The notes beneath the pieces were generated by a model. That model ran no database searches and was not told the DNA's origin. It was given only the letters and a program-made list of their open reading frames with translations. A program made the translations under genes and the position numbers. Below, in pieces: positions 23,402 to 34,196 of a stretch of DNA of 64,000 nt; position 1 is the stretch's first letter; the number at the start of each line of letters is the position of its first letter. Source of the DNA: Elmis aenea (Eukaryota > Arthropoda > Insecta > Coleoptera > Elmidae); the NCBI GenBank assembly GCA_947652605.1, contig OX393577.1:3100868-3164867 (forward strand). The letters are read 5' to 3'.

Positions 23402-24271
23402 AGGAGGAGATAACGAAGGAGATAAAGGAGGAGATAAAGGAGGAGATGAAGGAGGAGATGAAGGAGGAGATGAAGGAGGAGATGAAGGAGGAGATGAAGG
23501 AGGAGATGAAGGTGGAGATGAAGGTGGAGATGAAGGAGGAGATGAAGGAGGAGATGAAGGAGGAGATGAAGGAGAAGAAGGAGGAGGAGATTAAGGAGGA
23601 GATGAAGGAGGAGATGAAGGAGGAGATAAAGGTGGAGATGAAGGAGAACATGAAGGAGGAGATGAAGGAGGAGATGAAGGAGGAGATGAAGGAGGAGATG
23701 AAGGAGGAGATGAAGGAGGAGATGAAGGAGGAGATGAAGGAGGAGATGAAGGAGGAGATGAAGAAGAAGATGAAGGAGGAGATGAAGGAAAAGATGAAGG
23801 AGGAGATGAAGGAGGAGATGAAGGAGGAGATGAAGGAGGAGATGAAGAAGGAGATGAAGGAGGAGATGAAGGAGGAGATGAAGGAGGAGATGAAGGAGGA
23901 GATGAAGGTGGAGATGAAGGTGGAGATAAAGGAGGAGATGAAAAAGGAGAAGGAGGAGGAGATGAAGGAGGAGATAAAGGAGGAGATGAAGGTGTAGATG
24001 AAGGAGGAGATGAAGGTGGAGATGAAGGAGGAGAAGAAGGAGGAGTTGAAGGAGGAGATGAAGGAGGAGATGAAGGGGGAGATGAAGAAGGAGATGAAGG
24101 AGAAGATGATAGAGGAGATGAAGGGAGAGATGAAGGTGGAAATGAAGGAGGAGTTGAAGGAGGAGATAAAGGAAGAGATGAAGGAGGAGATGAAGGAGGA
24201 GATGAAGGAAGAGATGAAGGAGGAGATGAAGGAGGAGATAAAGGAGGAGAAGGAGGAGGAGATGAAGGAGG
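23402..24271. repeat. Polypurine minisatellite, 12-bp unit (array 2)
   Basis: About 72 units of GGAGGAGATGAA and variants. Its entry and exit junctions within the AT-rich monomer are the same as those of array 1. Internal variant strings are shared with array 1, for example GAAAAAGGAGAAGGAGGAGG followed by GATGAAGGTGTAGATGAAGG (near 22198-22260 and 23940-24000). This shows segmental duplication rather than independent expansion. Confidence 0.95.
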
Positions 24272-24715
24272 TCTCAACCATTTTAAAAGTTAATTTACAA
24301 AATTATTCAAAAAATTTATCTCGAAAACGGTTCTTACGATTTTGTTCAAATTTTAGTATGTTATTGAGTTTATTTTTTTTTAGTATAATGCCGTTTGTCT
24401 CAACTATTTTGAAATTTAATTTACAAAATTATTCAAAATATTAAAAATTTTGAAAATTTTTCTCGGAAACGGCTCATACGATTTTGTTCAAATTTTAGTA
24501 TGTTATTGAGTTTATTTTTCTTAGTATAATGCCGTTTGTCTCAACTATTTTGAAATTTAGTTTACATAATTATTCAAAAAATTAAAAATTTTGAAAATTT
24601 TTCTCGGAAACGGCTCATACGATTTTGTTCAAATTTTAGTATGTTATTAAGTTAATTTTTCTTAGTATAATGCTGTTTGTCTCAACTATTTTGAAATTTA
24701 AATTTACGGAAATAC
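24272..24715. repeat. AT-rich satellite, ~141-bp monomers (block C)
   Basis: Three monomers. The first begins GTCTCAACCATTTTAAAAGT after array 2, as in block B. The series ends at about 24715 in unique DNA. Confidence 0.9.
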
Positions 24716-26560
24716 TTTTAAAGTTCATAACATTCATCTTATACTAATAAGGAGGTATTGACTAATTTACTTGCTATTTTAGGTTTTCATCAACAGAAAA
24801 TTAAAAAAAAAACACTTAAAAAAACGAAAGTGAAAAACTTTATACTAAGTTTGTTTTTTAGTAAAATTAAACGGTATTTGGGCGCGATTCTTGATAAATT
24901 AACACTATGGCATATGAAATACACCGAGTTTGTTGCATAAGCTAACTTAACATATGAAAAAAAAATAATTAAAAAACAATATTGGTACAAGAAAGCCATA
25001 TTTTGGTTTATACAAAATACGCTTTTTTACGTTTTAATTATAACAACAAAAAAGGATAAACTAATTTTTGCAGTCTTAAGTCTAACAGTGTATTGATATT
25101 ATAGACTTTTCGTACAATAATAAACTGCGCAGCTTCTTATTGTTGTCATTGTAATCAATAATATACGCTAAAATAAGATGAAGTTACCTTCGATGAACAG
25201 CAAAAAGTGCTCGTTAGATATGGTTGGGTTACTTCTAGTAATACTTTACCCTGTTTACAGTAAACCAATTAGCCTAAAAGTCCAGGGCATGTTTGCACTA
25301 CCAGATATATCGAATTACCTGCAACAAAAAATTACTTTAGCAAAACTGGGACAAAAAGCTTATCTTTAATGGATATAATATGTACATGCAGACACAATAA
25401 GAGAATATTGCGACATTGTACTAGAAACAAAACCTCAGTTTATTAATTCGATTATAAATCCCTCTAAACAATACAACACAAAAAGCACGGCGCTATGAGT
25501 ACAAAGGAAGTTCCCCGCTAAACCGCAAAAACCAAAATTTAATTGTCTTTTGCAGTATCATTCCACGAAAACCTAAATTAACCGTTGTTTTAAGATTATC
25601 TGATTGTTTAATTCAGCAAAAACGTGCAATAATTTACGTTATTATGAACGATTTTTAAACATTTGAGAATAGCAAAAAACTCATTTTGCATATTTATAAT
25701 ATTTACTTATAATTGGTTTAGTAGAATTAGTCTCAGTTAATGTGAAATTTTTCGATAGTCATGCAAAAAATATACAATATTCTCAGACAGTTTGTTTCAG
25801 AGGCTAATGAAATTAAATAAATCGAATTTCAAAATAATGCAATGCCGGTGCAGAGAAAATACTTATCCGTAATTTTGGTTCAAGTTTATTACACCAACAG
25901 ATTCATTTATATACACCCGGTACTTCAAATTTGTATAAAATTTGCTCGACAATATCACAAACTGACTGACCCGTAAGTTTTCTCGATGGATTCTGCGGTC
26001 TCATTTCAATCGGAGAATTGAAAAGTGCCGTTTACGTAAAGTAAAACTTCGAAGATATCAAAGCGCCGATAACTTTTGAAGAGCTAAAAAAGGAGTTTAT
26101 AAAGAACTCAACTTATCTCCGATCGACTTGCACATAATTTAAACATCAATATAAATTATTTCTTTAACTACGCAATTTTGTTGCCTTTGTTCAAATAAAG
26201 ACTATTATTATTTCATTTGCAAGTAAAATTAAAAGTACAAATATTATATCGATACAAGCGATTGTAAATATGGCATGAATAAAACAGTTGTTACGGTGCA
26301 ATGATTACAGTAAAAGTTACATGACAACATCTGCCACTCTTGACAAGTTTGTCAACAAAGTAATTACATGTAAACATTAAAGTTTAAACTTTCTGCAAAT
26401 TTATTATGCAAACTTTTTGATTAATGGTAACGCTTTAACAAAATTATGATATTTAGTAATAAGCATAATTGGATATTAAAAAATATGAAAACATTGTCTA
26501 AAAATAATTCCATCAAAATAGCTTCAAACAAACGTTTTAAATTGCTTTTTCTACGACCAC
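24716..26560. other. No gene recognised
   Basis: AT-rich DNA. A 63-codon plus frame at 25178-25369 has a hydrophobic stretch (MVGLLLVILYPVYS) that could mimic a signal peptide, but nothing else supports it. Confidence 0.35.
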
Positions 26561-26825
26561 TAATGTAAATGACTCGTACAGCCTGCATGCATAGTAAGTG
26601 GTTTCAACGCACGGTAAGCAAAACGCACACTTGTCTAGAAAGTCAAAGTAGGCTTACGTCCAAATTGACAGGACAACGTAATTACACGGGTATATTAGCC
26701 AAAACGCCGCTAAAATCGTATGTATTATGTGATCGTAGAAAAAGTATACAACATAACACGAGTTGTAAAGTAATTACGTGGCTCCACTAGTGCGTGTAAT
26801 TTGCTTCTTACAACTCTTGTTATGT
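26561..26825 (+). repeat. Interspersed repeat family B
   Basis: Contains CGACCACTAATGTAAATGAC, ACGCACGGTAAGCAAAACGC, CACTTGTCTAGAAA, TGTGATCGTAGAAAAAGTAT and a hairpin in which ACGAGTTGTAAAG faces CTTACAACTC. The same sequence is inverted at about 47810-48048, and its 3' half recurs at 57820-57965. The 73-codon frame at 26569-26790 is part of the repeat. Non-coding, non-autonomous element of unknown class. Confidence 0.75.
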
Positions 26826-29800
26826 AATACACTATAACTCATTAAAAAAAAAAGCGAAACTAGCAAAAAATTACTGAAATTATATTTCACAAAAGTTTAA
26901 CTTATTAAAGGTATTTGCTGGAAATATAAATAAAAGTAGGTAAGTTTAATTAAAAATCACTGATCTTATTCGACGGAGAATCAGTAATAATTAATAAAGA
27001 AAATATACAGTCGTTTGATAAAGACCTAGACAGAATGGTCACGTAATCAAAGAATACGCGGTTCCAAACCCGGGAACGAAGATTTAACACAAATTGTAAA
27101 GAGTAGTGTATATTTTAACGCAAAGAACATGTAAATCTCGGAAACCGTTAGAGATAAAAGGATGGTTAAATTAGAAAGAAGTATGCTTAGTGTTCATATT
27201 GTGTTCATTTTTTGAATGATACTCAAAAATCTAAAAAACGTCAGTTTTTTAAATATTAAATACAACTTTTGTATTTTCAAAATCATTGTACAAAGTATTA
27301 CACAAATAATGCGCATTAAAATAAAATAACTGTGAGTGTATGCCAGCTAAAACGTAAAATTTTTTCATAATGAACCAAACCTGTTTCTTAAAAAAACTGA
27401 ACTGACAAGGGAAGTATTCTAAAAAAATTAATTATCTCTCATTAATCATAATTTGTTCAATTTGTATTCCTTGACTTTTTATTTCCATGCGGTTTTTATA
27501 CGAACACACCAGTAAAAAAACGATACAAATTCTTTATTTGCATAACAGGTTTCGATAAATTATCAAATAAATATCACCTTCTGCCTTCTCTACAAAGTGC
27601 CACGAGGAAAGGTTGTATTGTACAATGTGCAGAAAACCGTTAAGAAAATACAACGTGTTCAAAGTTTGCCTCCATTGTATTTCAGTTGTGTTGGCAAATA
27701 AAACTTTGTTCAGAAAGGCCATTTAACTAAACTTTACTGACGCCTTTTATGGTGAGTTTAAACAACTTTGAGAAAGCCCAGACATAATCTAATTCATAAA
27801 AAGTGCAGCTTTCAAAGGATAAAAGAAATGTCTTAACTTAACTGCACGATTTGCATAACGACACTTTTAATAAAAGAGCTAATGTGTCGACAGCATGCCA
27901 GGCCAGCTAATAAAGCAAAGTTTGGTATGAAAATGTTGTTGGCAGATCGCAACAGCGTGCTCCAGAAAATCGAAGCATCCCAAATATTTTAATTAAAATG
28001 ATTTGTTGGGAAGTTATTAAACGGCATTCAATCTTTTATGTTAAAGGCAATAAATTTTATATCGAACAAAGGTTGTTATGCAGCAAACCGCGTTATTGCG
28101 GCTAAAGGACCGTCGCTAGATTGAATTAAAACTACGCAAACAGCCACAACAACCAGACGATCGATCCCATGTAAACGTTGTTACGATAAAGGGTGCTGTA
28201 AGACGCTCTCCGGGTAATATTGACATGTAATACAATTTATAACGCTAATAGATTTCACAAAGCCGCCTCTCCAGTAAAAACAGTTTAAACACAATGGCAC
28301 TCTAAGACAAAGCAGGAAAATATGCTACGATTTTTTACTTCACCTTTTTGTAGCCACAGAAGTAAATTGCACGAAAATAGAGCGAAAAGGTAAAAGAGGT
28401 AAATTAAGTTGAGTTAAGCATAAAAGAGCAAGCAACAACATTTTTTACATAAGCGTTTTCGTGCTTTTAATAAACTGTGTAACTCTTGAGCCCGTAAAAG
28501 CGTAATTCAATTTTAAATGTTCAAACGACACCATTTCAATTAAACCTAATTAAAATAAAGCAACAGACCAAAAAACTGAAACTATTTATTGACCAAGTTA
28601 TCTCAAAATTCAAGCTACACTTGGTTTTTCTTTATTCTTGTCAAACAGTCACCAATTGTGAAGAGCACAATATTGGTATCAAATGCTTTCGACAAAAAAT
28701 TCGTAGTTTATTTAGTGTGAATCCCAATTTCACGACAGGACGGCGACAATTTTTTGGTTGAAAGTCTACCAAAACAAAGGAACCGACACTCGCGACGGCT
28801 TGTTCTTTAACGAGAAATAGATTGAACAGAAACGTGATGTTTTGTTGTTAAATAAAAGGACAGATCCTAAAACGTTTTGTTTATTTTGTTGGAACAAACG
28901 ATACAAACATGAAATAAATTATCAGTAGTAATATAACAAGTGCATTGAAAATTATCGATAATTTTTGGTAGATATGCCCGAATGCAAGTTGAGCTGAAAA
29001 AAACACGAGTACACGTAGTGTCGACCAACGACCAATATGGGAAAAAAAAGACAACTTGCCCGCGAACGAGGGAGAACAGTTAAAGAGATGACGATAACGG
29101 CAGTCGGGAGAAATAGAAAGGATGGGTGGAGAACCCTCAAAAGCCGACGCGGTAAGGCAAAAGGCGATAGAAAAAAAAGATTATTATTATTTGTTTAGTA
29201 CTATGGAACATTCTCAAAAATAGAAACTTCCAAAATGTCAGTGATGTTCAAGTTCACCTCGAATCATTTTTTTCATCACAACCAGAACATTTTAATGAGA
29301 TAGGAATTGAAAATTTACAAAAGAGATGACAAAAGATCTGGGATAATGATGGCGAATACGTAATTGGCTTAAAAATAATTAACAAAACATATACTCAAAT
29401 GTGTGTTTAACTTAGAAATAGCTGATTACTTATGGGTACCCCTTATAGGTATTTACAAACACCTCCATACCACTATATGGATGTGGTAATTTTAATTTAG
29501 AAGTTAAAATCGTTAGTAATCACCTTTTGAATAATGTTGGTTGCTAAAAGCTATACAAAACATTAAAAAAAAGAAGAAACTGATCACCCTATCGGATTTT
29601 TTTGTTTGTCAACTTTAGCCCGCTTGTAACAATTTGAAAAACGATCCATCAGAAATTCTCTCAAAAGTTACACAAGGTTATAGTTTCTTGAAAACTATGT
29701 TTTAAAGGATATCTATTCGTAAAGCTAGTAAGATTTTCATTTATACTATTAGTTAAGCCCGCTATGTGTTCAACTAGGTAAAGAATGAGTTTTAGAGAAA

Positions 29801-30530
29801 TTTATTAACCAAACATTCAAAACTTCAATGTTTTAGGCCCAGTTTTGAGTAATATAAGGCATCAATTAGCAATTACCCAAGTTTTAAGCATAATTATCTA
29901 CTTTTTATAAAGTGTGCTATTGTGGGTGTTGTGTGTTGGCTTTGCTTTTGTTTATTGTCCTTCAATAGTCTCCTGATTTTACCATTACTGGTGGTGTAAA
30001 GTGCAAAGAATATAATTTTATTACAAAAAAACATCGTATCAATACAAAAAATCAACAAAAAACACCCTGCCGGCATAATTACCTGTATTAAAAGAGAAAC
30101 AGAATGAGTATTGAGTTGGTAACACGTTAAACTTAATTCTGGTTCGGTCTTCCCTCGAGACTTTGTAGGAAATTACCTGTGATGGGGCTTCTTGTTCAAC
30201 AACTTAACTCCGGCTCGATCTCTCATTTCACACAATTTGTCCAAGACTTACTTTTTAATCAGTAGAATATATTGTTCCCGTCTAACTGAAATATTGCCCC
30301 GACTCTGTTTTTTTAATCAAGAGCAGAAATTGAATTTTTCAGATTTTTAACACAAAAATGCCGGCGTAAGCATCTTAAATAACAAGTTCATTACATTTAA
30401 GATTGTATATTAAAATTGCGGGCAAATTTAATTATTGTAGAATAAAATACAATCAAGACTTTGAGCAATACAATAACATGCCTCCTTGTTTTTAATTAAT
30501 TTTATTACCAAGTGGTAAGGATCAACATAA
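26826..30530. other. Long stretch without a recognised gene
   Basis: AT-rich DNA. A GC-richer patch at 28975-29165 includes a frame with GRNRKDGWRTLK, faintly like the D-R-x-x-W-R tail of LINE proteins, but too weak to annotate. No terminal repeats or exons with matching splice sites were found. Confidence 0.35.
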
Positions 30531-30539
30531 TTATTTAAG

Positions 30540-33165
30540 ATTTTATAAAATAGCGATTAACTCAACAAGGCATGAGCAAAAGGAGGATATAAGAAATGAA
30601 GAAGATATGAACTTAAACCAAATACAAGAAATAGGTGAAATTATAACAGAAACAGAATTACAGGAAGCACTCGACCAATTGAAAATAGGAAAAGCTGACG
30701 GAGTAGATGAAACAGATTTAGAACTGCTAAAATACCTAGGACTTGGTGTAAAGAAAAAATTCCTTGAAATACTAAACTTGGCCTGGAGAACAAAAAGCGT
30801 ACCAAACGAATGGAACACGTCTTTTACACACCCCATATACAAAAGAGGAGACCCAAGAGACTGCAGTAATTATCAGGGAATATCACTATTATACAGGGTG
30901 TCCCCATTATACACCACCAAAAAGTAGGTGCATATTTCTGAGTGAAAATGATGACCATTTGTCAAATATTTTGTTATCCGAAAATGCTTCCTTTCAAAGT
31001 TAGAGACCTCCAAAGTTGCAAGAAAAAAAAATAAAAAAATCGAATACGTCCTAGCCTTTTAAGCTAGAGCTATCAAACTTGGCCGAAATGTTTAGGTGTT
31101 TCCCATTGACTTTGTGGGATAATTAGAAAGAAAACACGTAATTGGAAGTATGATTTATAGTCAGGTCATCCGCTTACCATCTTCAGAATTTTTTTCTCTG
31201 GGATAAAATAGAAAATGTCATTCGTCCATAAGAAAGTACGACTTAAGAGGAAAAAATTCGTCCCTCTTTGTTTTTTGCTGTAAACGTAGCCGTTTTCGTG
31301 AAAATTAGCGCTAAAGATGCATCGACAAACTCTGTTTATATACCTCAAATATTTTTTTTTACTAAACTTAGTTGGCTAATGTCATGCTTGACTTAAGGCT
31401 TGTTCATAATAAACGAAGTGAAAGTCGGCTAATTCGTTTAGAGTATGGGTCAATCTAAACAGATGAATCTTCCTTAGGTGTAAGCACATTTTGCTGTGGT
31501 TACCATTGTTGCTATTGAGATTATGATTGTTATTAACAAAGGTAACCAAAGTAAAATTTGTTTACACCTAAGGAAGATTCATCTGTTTAGATTGACCCAT
31601 AAAGTTTGTGTCTGAAATTTTTAAAAAAAGGTTAGGTTATGAACAAGCCTTAAGTCAAGCATGACATTAGCCAACTGAGTTTAGTAAAAAAAATATTTGA
31701 GGTGTATAAACAGTTTGTCGATGCATCTTTAGCGCTAATTTTCACGAAAACGGCTACGTTTACAGCAAAAACCAAAGAGGGACGAATTTTTTCCTCTTAA
31801 GTCGTACTTTCTTATGGACGAATGACATTTTCAATTTTATTCCAGAGAAAAAAATTCTGTAGATGGTAAGCGGATGACCTGCCTGTAAATCATACTTCCA
31901 TTTACGTGTTTTCTTTCTAATTGTCCCACAAAGTCAATGGGAAACACCTAAACATTTCGGCCAAGTTTGATAGCTCTAGCTTAAACGGCTAGGACGTAAT
32001 CGATTTTTTGATATTTTTTTCTTGCAACTTTGGAGGTCTCTAACTTTGAAACGAAGCATTTTCGGATAACAAAATATTTGACAAATGATCATCATTTTCA
32101 CTCAAGAATATGCACGTACTTTTTGGCGGTGTATAATGGGGACACCCTGTATACTGCACTAAAGGTGTATGAAAGCATTATTGAAAATAAAGTAAGAAGT
32201 AGAGACACAATTAGCAGATGAACAAAGCGGCTTTAGACCAGCTCATGGTGTACATGACCTGGTCATGATGACCATATATATTCACAATACAGCAAATCAT
32301 ATAAAAAACTCTAAGGAAGGGAGAAAATGTGTATTTAGGATTTGTAGACAGGGTGTATTCGCAGATGACGCGGTGCTGGTAGCTAAGAACGAAAAAGAAC
32401 TTAAAAAGAATATTAATGTGTGGGCTGATATAATGAAAGATTACAACTTAATAGTCAATAAGGAGAAAACTAAGGTAATGGCTATCACCAATAAAGAAAA
32501 GAAAATCAACATCATTGGAGAAGAAATTTTAGAGCAAGTAGATGAATTTAAGTATCGGAATAATTATAGATAGTAAAGAAACACAAGAAAAAGAAATAGG
32601 AAATGGGATAAAAACAGCAACAAGAACATACAACGCGATATGTAAAAATATTCTGAATAATATCAAGAGAAACAAAAAAATAGTATACAATACAATTTAC
32701 ATACCAATATTAACATATGGTGCTGAAAATTGGGTATAGAATAAAGGACAAGAGAATAGATTACAGGCTGCAGAAATGTGGAACTAAACAAAGGTGGTAG
32801 TGGTAAGAAGAGTAGATAAAATAAGAAACGAACACATAAGAGAAAAATTAAAATGAAATCACTGAAAAGTAAAACAGGAAAAGAAATTACAGTGGACAGA
32901 CCATTTAATACGAATGGACAACACAAACCAGTAAAGAAAATATGGGAAGCCACAAGAATAGGTAAAAACAGAAGGGGACGACCTAGAACAACCTGGAACA
33001 ACAGCGTAGTGGAGATACTAAAATGTAGAGGAAAATCATGGGAGGAAGCAAGGGTGCTGGCCAGGGATCGAAAGGAGTGGCGTAGCTTCTTTGTTGAGGG
33101 AAAGTAATGAGAAGGAATAAAACTCGAAACCTAGGGGTAAAAGAGGACAACGATGATGATAAAAT
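30540..33165 (+). mobile_element. Degenerate non-LTR retrotransposon (RT + C-terminal domain)
   Basis: The 5' part (30600-30890) encodes the N-terminal palm/fingers region, with ITETELQEALDQLKIGKADG, VDETDLELLKYLG and NYQGISLLY. The coding sequence resumes after an inserted MITE with TKVYESIIENKVR (from ~32154). RT motif A starts as FVD (32341-32349) but is followed 8 bases later by motif C, FADD (32358-32369), so the region between A and C is deleted. The thumb and C-terminus follow: DYNLIVNKEKTKVMAI, YIPILTYGAENW, then GRPRTTWNNSVVEIL and DRKEWRSFF (32853-33107). The last is the R-P-R-x-x-W ... D-R-x-x-W-R signature of RTE-like LINEs. The copy ends in a short GAT repeat (33149-33160). There is no endonuclease domain (5'-truncated), and several frameshifts and stops occur. 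Non-functional. Confidence 0.85.
30894..32149. mobile_element. Palindromic MITE inserted in the LINE reverse transcriptase, 1256 bp
   Basis: The ends are CAGGGTGTCCCCATTATACA and, inverted, the same from the right (TGTATAATGGGGACACCCTG). The two ~600-bp arms are near-complete inverted copies around ~31528. For example TAGCTCTAGCTT and AAGCTAGAGCTA, and GGGTCAATCTAAACAGATGA near the centre on the left, lie opposite their complements. TATA flanks both sides (30890-30893, 32150-32153). Removing the element and one TATA joins the host codons in frame (SLLYCTKVYES), which supports a 4-bp duplication. No coding capacity. Confidence 0.88.
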
Positions 33166-33487
33166 AGCTGATAGTTTTAAAATGACCAACAATATCTTTG
33201 TTTCTATCATATAAACTAATAAATGAAACAGATTTTTAAACATACTTCGTCTCTTTCGAAACAGTTAACGGCATTCGTAACTTATTACTGTCAAAAAATA
33301 TAACTACAACACAAAGTATTATTTTTCATAGTACAGCACGAAGGCTGCCCTCATTTACAGGCACCACTTTTGCATAAAAGCGTATATGATCTAAGGCAAA
33401 GTTCACATTATCGTAAAAACCGCACCGATTATGTGAAAAGCTACTTAGTCGAAAAAAGGATTGGCGCTGTTACGCTCGGCCATTCCT

Positions 33488-33491
33488 TTAA
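33488..33491. repeat. TTAA target site, left
   Basis: TTAA immediately before the piggyBac terminal repeat. Its partner is at 36181-36184. Insertion at TTAA with duplication is diagnostic of piggyBac elements. Confidence 0.93.
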
Positions 33492-33505
33492 CCCTTATCC
33501 GGGCA
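33492..33505 (+). repeat. piggyBac left terminal inverted repeat
   Basis: CCCTTATCCGGGCA, a perfect inverse of 36167-36180. Recognised by the element's own transposase. Confidence 0.93.
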
Positions 33506-33509
33506 AGGT

Positions 33510-33524
33510 GAGTCCAATGGACTC
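33510..33524. repeat. Subterminal palindrome of piggyBac (left tip)
   Basis: GAGTCCAATGGACTC, an inverted repeat around a central AAT, four bases inside the left terminal repeat. Related palindromes lie at 33682-33698 and 36122-36137. A candidate transposase contact site. Confidence 0.7.
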
Positions 33525-33668
33525 TTTTGACTATTTGAAAGCTTATTTTGTGAAAACTATATAAGATTTTTTACTTTGTTTATTATAGTATAGCCATTAC
33601 AATTCTACCATAATTAATGAAATTATAATACGATGTTATAAATAAAAAAACTTTTTGAAATTGCAAGC

Positions 33669-33698
33669 GTAACAGAACCGCGGAGTCCATTGGACTCC
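33669..33698. repeat. piggyBac internal repeat, left
   Basis: GTAACAGAACC followed by the palindrome GGAGTCCATTGGACTCC. The right end holds the inverted counterpart at 36122-36154. PiggyBac elements of other insects carry such subterminal repeats asymmetrically placed, as here: ~180 bp from the left tip against ~15 bp from the right. Confidence 0.7.
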
Positions 33699-33710
33699 AA
33701 TCGTCTACCG

Positions 33711-33935
33711 CAGTGTTTCCCAAAGTGTGGTACGCGTACCCCTGGGGGTACGGGAAGAGTTTGGTGGGGGTACGCGTTGCACCGGGCTTTGGCTGCACCT
33801 GGTGCAGTATTTGTATTTTATTATGAATAAATGTTGTTTTTCGTTTATTATTTTTATTTATTTTTTAACGAGGGGTACTCAGTGTTACGAAAATTATAAA
33901 AGGGGTACACAGATGTCGAAAGTTTGGGAAACACT
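33711..33935. mobile_element. hAT-type MITE nested in the piggyBac leader, 225 bp
   Basis: Begins CAGTGTTTCCCAAA and ends TTTGGGAAACACT(G), the classic hAT terminus. GTCTACCG lies on both sides (33703-33710 and 33936-33943), an 8-bp duplication with TA at its centre as in Buster-type hAT elements. The final G is shared between terminus and duplication, so the boundary is uncertain by one base. The interior contains GGTACGCGTACCCC and GGGGTACNCAG repeats and no coding sequence. It lies between the piggyBac left internal repeat and the transposase start. Confidence 0.85.
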
Positions 33936-34196
33936 GTCTACCGTAAGGGAATTACCGACGTTCACGTGTGCTATCGTAATCCAGACGCGTTGTGTTTAGA
34001 CTAATTTTGTCTGTGCTTGCTCGTTGTTGTGTTTACACTAATTCTGTTGGTGCTGTTATTAAAATAAGTTTATTTATAATTTTGGTTTTTTGCAACATTA
34101 CATCTGTTCTCGTTTGGTATGTAGCTTTTATTAGTAAGTATTTTTTAGTAAATCTTGCAATTTGTGTTTTAGTTATTAGTATCACTGCTAATTACT

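Noticed and set aside
20700..24715. CRISPR-like array
   Set aside because: Repeats are contiguous tandem units without unique spacers, in a eukaryotic genome.
25178..25369. 63-codon frame with a hydrophobic N-terminal stretch, as a small secreted protein
   Set aside because: No family match, no promoter, splice or polyadenylation context, and such frames are expected by chance in this AT-rich DNA.
27050..27085. tRNA-like B-box (GGTTCCAAACCCGGG)
   Set aside because: No A-box at the right distance and no cloverleaf could be drawn by eye.
28975..29165. Possible LINE tail (GRNRKDGWRTLK)
   Set aside because: Too short and lacking the preceding R-P-R-x-x-W motif or 3' end shared with the other LINE copies.
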